Under the pieces are notes generated by a model. That model saw nothing but the letters and a program-made list of their open reading frames with translations. It made no database searches and was not told the DNA's origin. The translations under genes and the position numbers were made by a program. From positions 289,847 to 353,846 of the forward strand of contig NZ_FQYK01000003.1 of assembly GCF_900141715.1 (NCBI RefSeq): a stretch of 64,000 bases of DNA. Reading direction: 5' to 3'. Every line of letters begins with the position of its first letter. The stretch's first letter is position 1. The stretch is from Algibacter luteus (GTDB lineage: Bacteria; Bacteroidota; Bacteroidia; Flavobacteriales; Flavobacteriaceae). Shown one piece after another: positions 18,696-26,868 of the stretch.

Positions 18696-19118
18696 ATGGC
18701 AGTAAAGGTTAGTACAAAATGGTTAGGCAATATGAGGTTTGAAAGCACAAATCCGTCAGGGCATAACTTATTTATTGACGCAGGTGAAGAAAATGGAGGT
18801 CAAGGCGAAGGTTACCGCCCAAAAGCGTTAATGCTTTCTGGTTTAGCAGGATGTTCTGGGTTAGATGTTGCGGCTTTAATTAAAAAGATGAAGTTAAATG
18901 TTGAAGATTTCAATATTGAAATAGAAGCTAATTTAACTGATGAACACCCAAAATATTACGACAAAGTTGCTATGCATTTTCATTTTTTCGGAGATGATTT
19001 AAATGAAAAAAAATTACAAAGAGCTGTAGATTTATCCATCGAGAAGTATTGTGGGGTTATGGAAATGTTTCGCCAATTTTCAGAATTAAAAATTGAAACG
19101 CACTTTCATAAAAAATAA
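18696..19118 (+). CDS. OsmC family protein
   Basis: This 140-residue protein belongs to the OsmC/Ohr fold, whose members reduce organic hydroperoxides through paired Cys residues, although some are binding proteins. The conserved first Cys is in SGLAGCSGLD and the second in IEKYCGVMEM, the expected spacing for OsmC-like proteins. The glycine-rich GEENGGQGEGYRPKALML precedes the first helix. It is divergent from the AhpD-like gene and lies 55 bases upstream of recJ, which may share its transcript. Confidence 0.87.
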   Translation: MAVKVSTKWLGNMRFESTNPSGHNLFIDAGEENGGQGEGYRPKALMLSGLAGCSGLDVAALIKKMKLNVEDFNIEIEANLTDEHPKYYDKVAMHFHFFGDDLNEKKLQRAVDLSIEKYCGVMEMFRQFSELKIETHFHKK

Positions 19119-19173
19119 AAAATCTTCCACTAATTAAGCTAATACAACATAATTTATTAATATCACTCTCTCG

Positions 19174-20874
19174 ATGCGTTGGACACTAAAACCTAAACCT
19201 GATAAAGAAAAAATTGAAGGCTTGCAAAAAGCGCTTCAAGTTGATTCGATTACAGCAACACTTTTAGTGCAAAGAGGCATTGAAACTTATAAAGATGCTA
19301 AATTATTTTTCAGACCAAGTTTAAAAGATTTACACGATCCGTATCTTATGAAAGATATGGATAAAGCTGTTGCGCGTATTGAACAAGCTATAGCTAATAA
19401 AGAAAATATTTTAGTTTATGGTGACTATGATGTTGACGGAACCACTGCCGTTGCGTTAATGTCTTCTTATTTAAAAACAAAGCACAACCTCATTTACACA
19501 TACATTCCTAATAGATATGATGAGGGTTATGGAATTTCTTATAAAGGCATAAACTTCGCGCTGGAACATGAGTTTTCTCTAATTATTGCGCTTGACTGTG
19601 GTATTAAATCAGTTGAAAAAATAGCCCATGCCAAAACATTAGGTATCGATTTTATTATTTGCGATCATCACAGACCTGGTGACACAATACCAGATGCTGT
19701 GGCAGTATTGGACCCAAAACAAGAAGATTGTGAATATCCTTATAAAGAATTATGCGGTTGCGGTGTTGGCTTTAAACTAATTCAAGCCTTGGCTTTAAAA
19801 GATGGAAAAACTGCCAAAGATTTAACTGAATATTTAGACTTAGTCGCTACTGCTATTGGTGCAGATATTGTTCCAATTGATGGAGAAAATAGAGTGCTAG
19901 CTTATTTTGGTTTGAAAGTAATAAACACCAATCCTAGGTCTGGAATAAAAGCCATATTAGATAAGGTTGAAAAAACGAGTTTAACAATTACAGATGTAGT
20001 TTTTGTAATAGCCCCAAGAATAAATGCAGCGGGCCGAATGAAGCACGGAAATTATGCTGTTTCGTTATTAACCGAAGAAGAGCCTGATATGGCTGCTAAA
20101 TATGCGGCAGAAATTAACGACTATAATTTAGACCGACGTGAAACCGATAAACAAATTACCGAAGAGGCTCTAAAACAAATTGAAGAGCACAACGAACAAG
20201 ACCGTCTTACTACAGTAGTTTACCATAAAGACTGGCATAAAGGTGTGATTGGAATTGTAGCTTCTAGATTAACAGAAACTTATTACAGACCTACTTTAGT
20301 TTTTACTAAAAGTGGTGAAAAATTAGCTGCATCTGCACGATCGGTTAGAGATTTTGATATTTATAATGCTTTGGAAGCCTGTAGCGAATATATTGAGCAA
20401 TTTGGAGGTCATAAATATGCCGCAGGATTAACCCTTGAAGAAAAAAATTATGAGGCTTTTAAACAAGCTTTTGAAGCCGAAGTTTCACGCACTATCGATA
20501 GAAATTTACTAATACCTGAAATAAAAATTGATGCTAAAATTGATTTAAAAGATATTACACCTAAATTCTACAGAATTTTAAAGCAATTTGCGCCTTTTGG
20601 CCCAAACAACATGACACCTGTTTTTATAAGTGAAAATTTAATAGATACAGGTTATGGTAAATGCGTGGGAGAAGATAAAACACATTTAAGACTTACAGCT
20701 ACACAACCTGAATCTTCAAGTAGAATGGTAGGCATTGGTTTTGGAATGGGTGACAAATTCACTATGATTTCTGAAGTAAAACCGTTTAGAGCTGTTTATT
20801 CTATTGATGAAAATGAATGGAGAGGTAATGTGAGTTTACAGTTAAAATTAAGAGATATTAAAAAACAAAAGTAG
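19174..20874 (+). CDS. recJ: Single-stranded-DNA-specific exonuclease RecJ
   Basis: A 566-residue DHH-family 5'-3' exonuclease that degrades single strands in recombination and mismatch repair. Metal-ligand motifs are visible: YGDYDVDGTTAV, LDCGIKS and the signature CDHHRPG. The DHHA1 domain follows with FGGHKYAAGLTLE, and an OB-fold C-terminal part contains FAPFGPNNMTPVF. The length matches RecJ of other bacteria. The MFS gene begins 15 bases later. Confidence 0.95.
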   Translation: MRWTLKPKPDKEKIEGLQKALQVDSITATLLVQRGIETYKDAKLFFRPSLKDLHDPYLMKDMDKAVARIEQAIANKENILVYGDYDVDGTTAVALMSSYLKTKHNLIYTYIPNRYDEGYGISYKGINFALEHEFSLIIALDCGIKSVEKIAHAKTLGIDFIICDHHRPGDTIPDAVAVLDPKQEDCEYPYKELCGCGVGFKLIQALALKDGKTAKDLTEYLDLVATAIGADIVPIDGENRVLAYFGLKVINTNPRSGIKAILDKVEKTSLTITDVVFVIAPRINAAGRMKHGNYAVSLLTEEEPDMAAKYAAEINDYNLDRRETDKQITEEALKQIEEHNEQDRLTTVVYHKDWHKGVIGIVASRLTETYYRPTLVFTKSGEKLAASARSVRDFDIYNALEACSEYIEQFGGHKYAAGLTLEEKNYEAFKQAFEAEVSRTIDRNLLIPEIKIDAKIDLKDITPKFYRILKQFAPFGPNNMTPVFISENLIDTGYGKCVGEDKTHLRLTATQPESSSRMVGIGFGMGDKFTMISEVKPFRAVYSIDENEWRGNVSLQLKLRDIKKQK

Positions 20875-20889
20875 CGCTGGAGCTAAATT

Positions 20890-22158
20890 ATGGCAAAAAC
20901 GGATCCCTATGCAGCATTACGAATAAAAGAGTTTAACATTTTTTTATTGGTACGATTTGTTTTAGTTTTTGGTTGGTCTATGCAATTTATTGTTATTGAG
21001 TGGCAAGTGTATAGCCTTACTAAAGACCCACTTTCTTTGGGTATTATTGGTCTTATGGAAATTATTCCAGCTTTCACCATGGCGCTTTTTGCGGGCCATA
21101 TTGTCGATCAAAAAGAAAAGCGCAATTTACTCGCAACGTGTATAGCGGCGTTTTCCTTAATCAGTCTAGGTTTGTTTCTGTTAACTTGGGATGAGGTAGT
21201 TGGCGATTGGACAACTAAAACCATTTTATATTCTATTTATGCTTTAGTGTTTTTTGGTGGATTTTTACGTTCCTTTTTTGGGCCAACCATATTTTCGCTT
21301 GTCGCTTTAATTGTGCCTAAAAAAATATATCCAAATGCTGCGACATGGAATAGTTCAACTTGGCAAATGGCAAGTGTTTTAGGTCCCGCATTTGGAGGCT
21401 TTTTTATTAGCTGGATAGGGGTGCATTGGTCGCTTTGCATCATTTTTGGCTTGGTATTACTTTCTTTTTTCATATTGCTTCAAATAAAAAGGAAGCCTAT
21501 TTTAAATCCTAAAATTGGCGAACCGGTAATTGAAAGTTTGAAAGAAGGTGTGCGTTTTGTATTTAAAACTAAAGCCATTTTAGGTGCGATGACTCTAGAT
21601 ATGATTGCCGTTTTATTTGGTGGAGCTATTGCACTGTTACCAGTTTTTGCACAAGATATTTTGAAAGTAGGAAGCGAAGGCTTTGGTGTACTTAGAGCTG
21701 CGCCCGCAGTTGGGGCATTTTTAACAATGTTGGTTACTGCTTATATTCCAATTAGTAAAAATGCAGGAATGAAACTAATTGCTGCTGTTTTTGGATTTGG
21801 GGTATGTATTATTGTTTTTGGCCTGTCGTCTGTATTTTGGATTTCACTTCTTGCACTGTTCTTTAGTGGGATGACTGATGGTGTTTCGATGGTTATTCGC
21901 CAAACAATACTACAGATAAAAACTCCAGACCATATGCGTGGGCGTGTATCATCGGTAAACTCTATGTTTGTTGGCTCTTCTAATGAATTGGGCGCTTTTG
22001 AAAGTGGTGTTACTGCAAAACTTATGGGCACCGTAACTGCTGTTGTTTTTGGAGGTACCATGACGTTAATTACTGCGGTTACTACAGGGTTAGTTTCACC
22101 TTCGTTTAGAAAATTAGATTTAACCAAAGATTTAGAAGAACACGAAAAGGAAGATTAA
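20890..22158 (+). CDS. MFS transporter
   Basis: A 422-residue inner-membrane protein with about twelve hydrophobic segments. The loop between segments 2 and 3 carries the MFS-type signature in the form GHIVDQKEKRNLL. It resembles the EntS/multidrug-exporter branch (DHA3-like), whose members export drugs or siderophores. There is no clue to the substrate in the sequence. It follows recJ closely, probably by read-through, and overlaps the convergent lpxH gene by four bases. Confidence 0.85.
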   Translation: MAKTDPYAALRIKEFNIFLLVRFVLVFGWSMQFIVIEWQVYSLTKDPLSLGIIGLMEIIPAFTMALFAGHIVDQKEKRNLLATCIAAFSLISLGLFLLTWDEVVGDWTTKTILYSIYALVFFGGFLRSFFGPTIFSLVALIVPKKIYPNAATWNSSTWQMASVLGPAFGGFFISWIGVHWSLCIIFGLVLLSFFILLQIKRKPILNPKIGEPVIESLKEGVRFVFKTKAILGAMTLDMIAVLFGGAIALLPVFAQDILKVGSEGFGVLRAAPAVGAFLTMLVTAYIPISKNAGMKLIAAVFGFGVCIIVFGLSSVFWISLLALFFSGMTDGVSMVIRQTILQIKTPDHMRGRVSSVNSMFVGSSNELGAFESGVTAKLMGTVTAVVFGGTMTLITAVTTGLVSPSFRKLDLTKDLEEHEKED

Positions 22159-22907
22159 TATTCTTTTAATTCCATTTGTTCACCATCAAAAACACCATAA
22201 GTATAATACTGAACCCAGTCGCCAAGATTAACATATGTCGACTTTTCATTGAGTTTAATTTTTAAAGGTAAATGCCTGTGTCCGAAGACGAAATAATCAC
22301 GATGTTTGTCTTCTAATTTGCGTTTACAATATTGAGCCAGCCACTCTTGGTCTTCACCTAAAAATTTAGCATCATCATCGCCTGAAATGAGTTTGTTTTT
22401 TACAGAAAAATACTGTGCTATGCGCATGCCAATATCTGGATGCGCCCATTTAAAAACCCATTTAAAAAATGGATTAGTAAATACTTTTTTCATGCGCTTA
22501 TAGCCTTTGTCTCCAGGGCCTAAACCATCGCCATGACCTATAAAAAAAGTCTTGTCGTTAAATTTGAATTCTTCAGGTTTATGATAAACAGGTATGTTTA
22601 GTTCTTCTTCAAAATAACCATTCATCCATAGGTCGTGATTTCCAACAAAGTAATGTATAGGAATACCAGAATCGCTAATTTCTGCAAGTTTGCCTAAAGT
22701 TCTGGTAAACCCCTTGGGAACAACGGTTTTATACTCAAACCAAAAATCGAATAAATCGCCTAAAAGGAAAATAGCTGCAGCGTCTTGTTTTATTTCGTCT
22801 AACCAAGCTACAAATTTCTTTTCGCGAGGAAAAGAAGCTTCTGCGGTAGGGGCTCCTAAATGGTTATCTGAAGCGAAATATATTTTTTTCCCTTTTGGAA
22901 TATTCAT
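22155..22907 (-). CDS. lpxH: UDP-2,3-diacylglucosamine diphosphatase (LpxH type)
   Basis: A 250-residue metallophosphoesterase that cuts UDP-2,3-diacylglucosamine to lipid X in lipid A synthesis. The five metal-binding blocks are present: ASDNHLG, LGDLFDFWFEY, GNHDLWM, HGDGLGPGDKGYK and FGHRHLP. The GDLFDFWFEY and GHGDGLGPGDKGYK versions are characteristic of the Bacteroidota enzyme group. It acts at the inner face of the cytoplasmic membrane. The gene converges with the MFS gene; repeat copy 3 and queD lie upstream. Confidence 0.88.
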   Translation of the reverse strand: MNIPKGKKIYFASDNHLGAPTAEASFPREKKFVAWLDEIKQDAAAIFLLGDLFDFWFEYKTVVPKGFTRTLGKLAEISDSGIPIHYFVGNHDLWMNGYFEEELNIPVYHKPEEFKFNDKTFFIGHGDGLGPGDKGYKRMKKVFTNPFFKWVFKWAHPDIGMRIAQYFSVKNKLISGDDDAKFLGEDQEWLAQYCKRKLEDKHRDYFVFGHRHLPLKIKLNEKSTYVNLGDWVQYYTYGVFDGEQMELKEY

Positions 22908-22976
22908 GAAGTAAATATAAATAAAATAGCCACAAATGCATGAATATTTGTGCTTGAAGCTAATTTGACCTAGAGG

Positions 22977-23082
22977 CTTGTGTTAGGGATTGCATTGTAA
23001 AGCCCACAGCGAGGTACGAAGCGAGGACTTGCAACAGAAAGCTCGACCCTTGTGGGAACCTGCCCGCGGACAGGCAGGCGCC
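22977..23082 (-). repeat. Dispersed foldback intergenic element, copy 3, with nested palindrome
   Basis: Read on the minus strand it has GGCG at the left end, CACAAGGGTCGAGCTTTC inside and TGCAATCCCTAACAC at the right end. A separate palindrome (CCTGCC with GGCAGG around CGCGGACA, 23059-23078) splits the left end. The element starts against the queD stop codon and so forms its 3' untranslated region. Confidence 0.7.
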
Positions 23083-23538
23083 CTAAATATTATCGTATTG
23101 AAACCATTCGGCAAACGAACTTTCGGTTTCTTGAAGTTTTAAGGAATGTAAACTGATATGTTTAGGTAAGCGTTTACTTATTTTTTTGGCAAAGTCTAAA
23201 ACCATCATCTCACTAGTTGGTTGATAATCAACTAGTAACACATTGTGTCCGCGATCTTGTAGTTCTTTAGCTAACTCGACATGCGGTGTGTTTTTGTTGA
23301 AAACGGTGGCGTGGTCAAAGACATTGACAATTTCTTCTTTCACAATTTTTTTAAGGTCGCCAAAGTCGATTACCATACCATATTTAACGTTTGTATTGTC
23401 AGTTATGGGTTTACCAATTACGGTTACCGAGAGTTTGTAACTGTGTCCGTGAACGTTTTTGCATTTTCCGTCGTAGCCGTATAGTGCATGTCCGGTTTCA
23501 AAAGAGAACTGTTTTGTGATGCGAATGTTGTTTCCCAT
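23083..23538 (-). CDS. queD: 6-carboxy-5,6,7,8-tetrahydropterin synthase (QueD/PTPS family)
   Basis: A 151-residue enzyme that turns 7,8-dihydroneopterin triphosphate into 6-carboxytetrahydropterin, the second step of queuosine synthesis. The zinc ligands are in FETGHALYG and KCKNVHGHSYKL. The catalytic/substrate residues include VIDFGDLKK, FDHATVFN and the C-terminal LQETESSFAEW. The length suits a bacterial QueD. Its ATG overlaps the stop codon of a 32-residue membrane-protein gene (TAATG), suggesting translational coupling with two tiny upstream genes. Confidence 0.9.
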   Translation of the reverse strand: MGNNIRITKQFSFETGHALYGYDGKCKNVHGHSYKLSVTVIGKPITDNTNVKYGMVIDFGDLKKIVKEEIVNVFDHATVFNKNTPHVELAKELQDRGHNVLLVDYQPTSEMMVLDFAKKISKRLPKHISLHSLKLQETESSFAEWFQYDNI

Positions 23539-23636
23539 TATCTTCTTTTTCTTTTGTTAACAAAGTATACGATAATTAGCACTAGAGCTAGTACTAGAAA
23601 TAATCCGTTTCCGCTAACGAACGACATGATATCCAT
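23538..23636 (-). CDS. Predicted 32-residue single-pass membrane protein upstream of queD
   Basis: The ORF reads MDIMSFVSGNGLFLVLALVL followed by IIVYFVNKRKRR. It has a short polar start, about 17 hydrophobic residues and a strongly basic end, which by the positive-inside rule puts the C-terminus in the cytoplasm. Its stop overlaps the queD start (TAATG), and another tiny membrane ORF ends two bases before its own start codon. Function unknown. The coupling, clean start and ideal membrane topology favour a real gene despite its size. Confidence 0.6.
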   Translation of the reverse strand: MDIMSFVSGNGLFLVLALVLIIVYFVNKRKRR

Positions 23637-23642
23637 AAGGCT

Positions 23643-23816
23643 TTATTGTTGGTTTTTATTTTTACTATACCTATACATTAAATATGCTAATGCCACTAGT
23701 ATAACGAAAGGCAACATAGAACCTATAAAAACGCCTATTTCATAACCTTGGTCTGGGGCGTTTTTTAATTTTTCTTCAATATCAACTTGTTGAATTAAGG
23801 CTAAAAATAGATACAT
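23643..23816 (-). CDS. Predicted 57-residue membrane protein upstream of queD
   Basis: The ORF begins MYLFLALIQQVDIEEKLKNA, continues PDQGYEIGVFIGSMLPFVIL and ends VALAYLMYRYSKNKNQQ. A short hydrophobic N-terminus is followed by an acidic/amphipathic stretch, then a clear membrane helix and a basic tail. It is the first of three closely packed minus-strand genes: this ORF, the 32-residue ORF (gap of six bases) and queD. The function is unknown; the pair could be partners in the membrane. Confidence 0.6.
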   Translation of the reverse strand: MYLFLALIQQVDIEEKLKNAPDQGYEIGVFIGSMLPFVILVALAYLMYRYSKNKNQQ

Positions 23817-23843
23817 AGTTGTTTCTTAATCTAAGATGCAAAG

Positions 23844-25178
23844 TTAATTGTTTTGTGCTAGCGGTATAAATATTTTTCTGAATTTTATGATTAAAGGAAT
23901 ACCTCGAGCTATAATCCAGAATGTTATGGCTATAAAAATTGCATGAAGCTTATAACCTAAATTATCTAACCACAATAATATAGGTATGAAAATTAAAAAG
24001 GTTGAAAATAATAGCACGTTTCTCAAGTACTTCATTTTACCGAGACCTTTGAAAATACCATCGAAAATAAAAGCTAGGGTACAAAGTGGCTGCATGACTA
24101 ATACAATCCAGAATACATGATAAAAGGCATTTAACACTTCGGGTTCTTTTGTGAAAATACGCCCAATGGGATAATAGAATACGGCTCCTAAAATACCTAA
24201 AAAGATGCCAATTAGAATGCCATATTTTATAAGTTTATTACTTAATGTTATCAGTGTCTTAAAGGATTTTGCTCCATATAACTTACCAGAAATAATATTT
24301 CCTGCGCTGGCGTAACCATCTACGATAAAAGCACCAAAAAACCACAAATTAATGGCTATGGTATAGGCTGCAATATATTCTGCGCCATAACTTGTGGCAT
24401 AGGCACTTGCCAAATAGAGTGTTACGTTTAGCGCTATAGTTCTAACAAATAGATTAAGAATCATTAAAATAAATCGTTTTATTTCAGGATTAAATGGAAA
24501 GCTTGGAATTAAAGGGATATCGGTTTTTTTAAGAAGATAAACCGCTGCAAAAATTGCCATTAATAACTGAGCGATAACACTGGCATAAGCAGCCCCTTTT
24601 ATATGCATTGGATTTAATACGCCTTCTATACCATAAACCAAAATTACATCTAGTATGATGTTTGATGCTGCACCAATTATGGCTATTATCATAGGGTAGA
24701 AGGTGTTTTGCAACCCGCGAAAAGCACCAAAAACCGCAATTGTAAATAAGGTAAATGGAAACCCTAAAACACGTATTTTGTAATAATCAATGCTGTAATC
24801 TAATATTAGATTTGAGGCATTGTAGAGCTTAAAAATTTGTCTTGCAAATGGATATGTGCTAAAAATAATAAGAATACTAAGTGATGTAATAATGAAAATG
24901 GCTTGCGAAGGCAGATTTTTAATATCGTCTAAATTATTTGCTCCAACATATTGCGAAACTATGGATGAAATGGCGCTTCTGGTTTGTCCTAATACCCAGA
25001 TAAGCATTGACATAAAAGTGGTAACAATACCCACTGCTGCTAAAGATTCGGTGGCATTTATATCGATATTTCCAACAATAGCGGCGTCGGTTAAGGATAA
25101 TATTGGTTCTGATACTCCCGCAATTAAAGCTGGAATAGCAAGTTTGTTAATATGTTTTAAACTAATGGTTGCGCTCAA
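23844..25178 (-). CDS. MATE family efflux transporter
   Basis: A 444-residue inner-membrane protein with about twelve hydrophobic helices in two related halves. The first half contains LALTDAAIVG-like sequence (PILSLTDAAIVGNI) and the second LWFFGAFIVDGYASAGNIIS, both typical of the DinF/MATE group that exports drugs or organic cations in exchange for sodium or protons. Substrate unknown. Its ATG overlaps the end of the GNAT gene by four bases (ATGA), indicating co-translation. Confidence 0.9.
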   Translation of the reverse strand: MSATISLKHINKLAIPALIAGVSEPILSLTDAAIVGNIDINATESLAAVGIVTTFMSMLIWVLGQTRSAISSIVSQYVGANNLDDIKNLPSQAIFIITSLSILIIFSTYPFARQIFKLYNASNLILDYSIDYYKIRVLGFPFTLFTIAVFGAFRGLQNTFYPMIIAIIGAASNIILDVILVYGIEGVLNPMHIKGAAYASVIAQLLMAIFAAVYLLKKTDIPLIPSFPFNPEIKRFILMILNLFVRTIALNVTLYLASAYATSYGAEYIAAYTIAINLWFFGAFIVDGYASAGNIISGKLYGAKSFKTLITLSNKLIKYGILIGIFLGILGAVFYYPIGRIFTKEPEVLNAFYHVFWIVLVMQPLCTLAFIFDGIFKGLGKMKYLRNVLLFSTFLIFIPILLWLDNLGYKLHAIFIAITFWIIARGIPLIIKFRKIFIPLAQNN

Positions 25179-25675
25179 AAGACTAATTCGTAACAGTGAA
25201 AAGGATGTTCACTTTGTTTAGGGAAATATATAGGTTCTAGTTTTTTATATCCGCGAAGTTCGTAAAATTTTTGGTTTCTTTTGTTTTGCGAAAAGGTGTC
25301 TAACCGAATTGAAGCATAGTTGTTTTCTTTGGAATAATTTTCAGCAAATTGCATAAGTTGTTGCGCATAGCCTTTACCCTGATAATTAGGATGAACAGCT
25401 AGCCTATGAATGTAAATATTATTATTGTTAGGTGTTAACCAATTTACTGGAATATATTCCTCGTCCATAAATGTTGAAATGGTTATACTTCCTATAATTT
25501 TATTTTTGAGCTCTAAAACATACAACTCATCCTTCTGAAAATCTTTGGTAAAAGCCAGTTTATTGGGATAATATTCGTTCCACTGAAAAATATTTTTAGA
25601 AATCATATGAGCGGCACAGGCCTTTGTAATTTCAATTATAGAATCTATATCGTTTATAGTTGCTTTACGAATCAT
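25175..25675 (-). CDS. GNAT family N-acetyltransferase
   Basis: A 166-residue GNAT fold protein. The acetyl-CoA pyrophosphate-binding motif A is HRLAVHPNYQGKGYAQQLM, and the C-terminal motif B region contains RNQKFYELRGYKKL. The acceptor is unknown; these enzymes acetylate small molecules, peptides or proteins. It is the first gene of an overlapping pair with the MATE transporter, a combination that could reflect detoxification, but this is inference. Its start lies near that of the divergent universal stress protein gene. Confidence 0.85.
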   Translation of the reverse strand: MIRKATINDIDSIIEITKACAAHMISKNIFQWNEYYPNKLAFTKDFQKDELYVLELKNKIIGSITISTFMDEEYIPVNWLTPNNNNIYIHRLAVHPNYQGKGYAQQLMQFAENYSKENNYASIRLDTFSQNKRNQKFYELRGYKKLEPIYFPKQSEHPFHCYELVF

Positions 25676-25731
25676 TAAAATGTTTACTTTTGCTTCAAAT
25701 TTATTGTAAATTTAGCTTTAAAATTTTTGGT

Positions 25732-26526
25732 ATGAATAATATTTTAGTTCCTGTAGGATCATCAAAAAATGCGGTTAGCCATTTGCAGTATGCAGTTGAT
25801 TTTGCAGAAGCATTTGGAGCAAGACTTTTTATAGTTCAAGTATATAATGTTTATACCAAGGCTGGTACTATGATTAAGGTCGACCAAATTATTGAAAAAG
25901 AAAGTAAGGCTTTTTTAGAAGATTTGGTTTCACAAATAGATACCAAAGGTGTTGAGGTAATAGTAAAAACACTAAAAGGGAAACTTATTGACACATTAGA
26001 ATTGGCATGTAAAGCTGCTGATGTTGATTTGGTTTTAATTGAACCTAGAACAAATTCTATTAAAGATGAAGTGTATTTAGGAAAAACTTCTGGTAAGATC
26101 GTGAAGCAAATGGATGTTCCAGCACTTATTGTTCCAGAGGGCTATAAGTTTTCGGCTATCTCAAACATATTAATGGCAGTAAAATCGGCTATAATAAAAA
26201 AAGAAGGCGTTTTAAAACCTCTAATAGCCATTAAAGATAAATTTCAGGCAACAACAGATTTGTTATTGGTAAAAACACCATTTCATAAAGAAGGCGACTT
26301 TGAATTACATAAAGATTTAAAGACTATAGTGAACAATATTACCACTACCGAAAACCCTACAACTTTTCAAGGGGTATTAGAACATTTTCAATCGCATAAC
26401 CCAGATATGTTATGTGTTGTAAGACGTAAACGTGGTTTTTTTGCTAAAAAATGGGAAAAAAATACAATTCTTAAAAAAGATTTCTACAGTCGTATTCCTG
26501 TATTGGTTTTAAGTGGATTAAAATAA
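25732..26526 (+). CDS. Universal stress protein (tandem UspA domains)
   Basis: The ATG at 25732 (MNNILVPVGSSKNAVSHLQY) gives 264 residues; an in-frame ATG at 25660 would add 24 residues with no family match and would overlap the divergent GNAT gene. The N-terminal domain begins with the usual NILVPVGSS strand and helix and ends LIVPEGYKF. A second, more diverged domain follows (NILMAVKSAI to IPVLVLSGL), the two-domain arrangement common in Bacteroidota. It probably binds a nucleotide or stress signal; its role is not known. Confidence 0.85.
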   Translation: MNNILVPVGSSKNAVSHLQYAVDFAEAFGARLFIVQVYNVYTKAGTMIKVDQIIEKESKAFLEDLVSQIDTKGVEVIVKTLKGKLIDTLELACKAADVDLVLIEPRTNSIKDEVYLGKTSGKIVKQMDVPALIVPEGYKFSAISNILMAVKSAIIKKEGVLKPLIAIKDKFQATTDLLLVKTPFHKEGDFELHKDLKTIVNNITTTENPTTFQGVLEHFQSHNPDMLCVVRRKRGFFAKKWEKNTILKKDFYSRIPVLVLSGLK

Positions 26527-26532
26527 AGTATT

Positions 26533-26606
26533 GGGGATGTAGCTCAGTTGGCTAGAGCGCTTGACTGGCAGTCAAGAGGTCGTCGGTTCGAGCCCGATCT
26601 TCTCCA
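26533..26606 (+). tRNA. tRNA-Ala (anticodon GGC)
   Basis: A full cloverleaf can be drawn over 74 bases: acceptor GGGGATG with CTTCTCC, D-arm GCTC...GAGC, anticodon stem CTTGA/TCAAG around loop CTGGCAG (anticodon GGC, decoding GCC), and T-arm GTCGG/CCGAT around TTCGAGC. The acceptor has the G3-U70 wobble that identifies alanine tRNAs. Position 6-67 is a U-U mismatch. The 3' CCA is not encoded. It starts six bases after the stress-protein gene. Confidence 0.93.
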
Positions 26607-26614
26607 CATCAATA

Positions 26615-26646
26615 AAAGACTTTCAAGAAATTGAAGGTCTTTTTTT
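26615..26646 (+). terminator. Terminator of tRNA-Ala
   Basis: AAAGACTTTCAA pairs with TTGAAGGTCTTT (one wobble) around GAAA, followed by a T-run, nine bases after the tRNA. Confidence 0.85.
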
Positions 26647-26702
26647 GGTTTTAATTTTTGGCTTTCCACTTTTTTCAAAGTTTTTTTGAAGATATTATTC
26701 AC

Positions 26703-26755
26703 GCTACAATATTTCTATTTGTGTAGCATTAACGGGCTGTAAGCTCGGATTTTTT
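26703..26755 (+). terminator. Two-hairpin element with terminator-like end before the DUF4331 operon
   Basis: GCTACA (26703) pairs with TGTAGC (26722). After a short linker CGGGCT pairs with AGCTCG around GTA (26733-26747), then GATTTTTT. It could be a second terminator behind the tRNA or the end of a small transcript. Confidence 0.4.
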
Positions 26756-26800
26756 CAGACTTCCTATCCTAATTATTTCTTGTTAACAAAACTTTAACAA

Positions 26801-26824
26801 AACCCACTTTATCATTTCTTCGTA
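26801..26824 (+). promoter_or_regulatory. ECF sigma-like promoter motif upstream of the DUF4331 genes
   Basis: AAC (26801-26803) is followed after 17 bases by CGTA (26821-26824), the spacing and bases used by many ECF sigma factors, 45 bases before the start codon at 26869. A perfect palindrome TTGTTAACAA lies just upstream at 26780-26789. No TAnnTTTG box for the primary sigma factor was noticed in this leader. Confidence 0.35.
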
Positions 26825-26868
26825 GGTATTGGCACAAGTGAAAAATTATTAATTAAATCTCAAAAATT

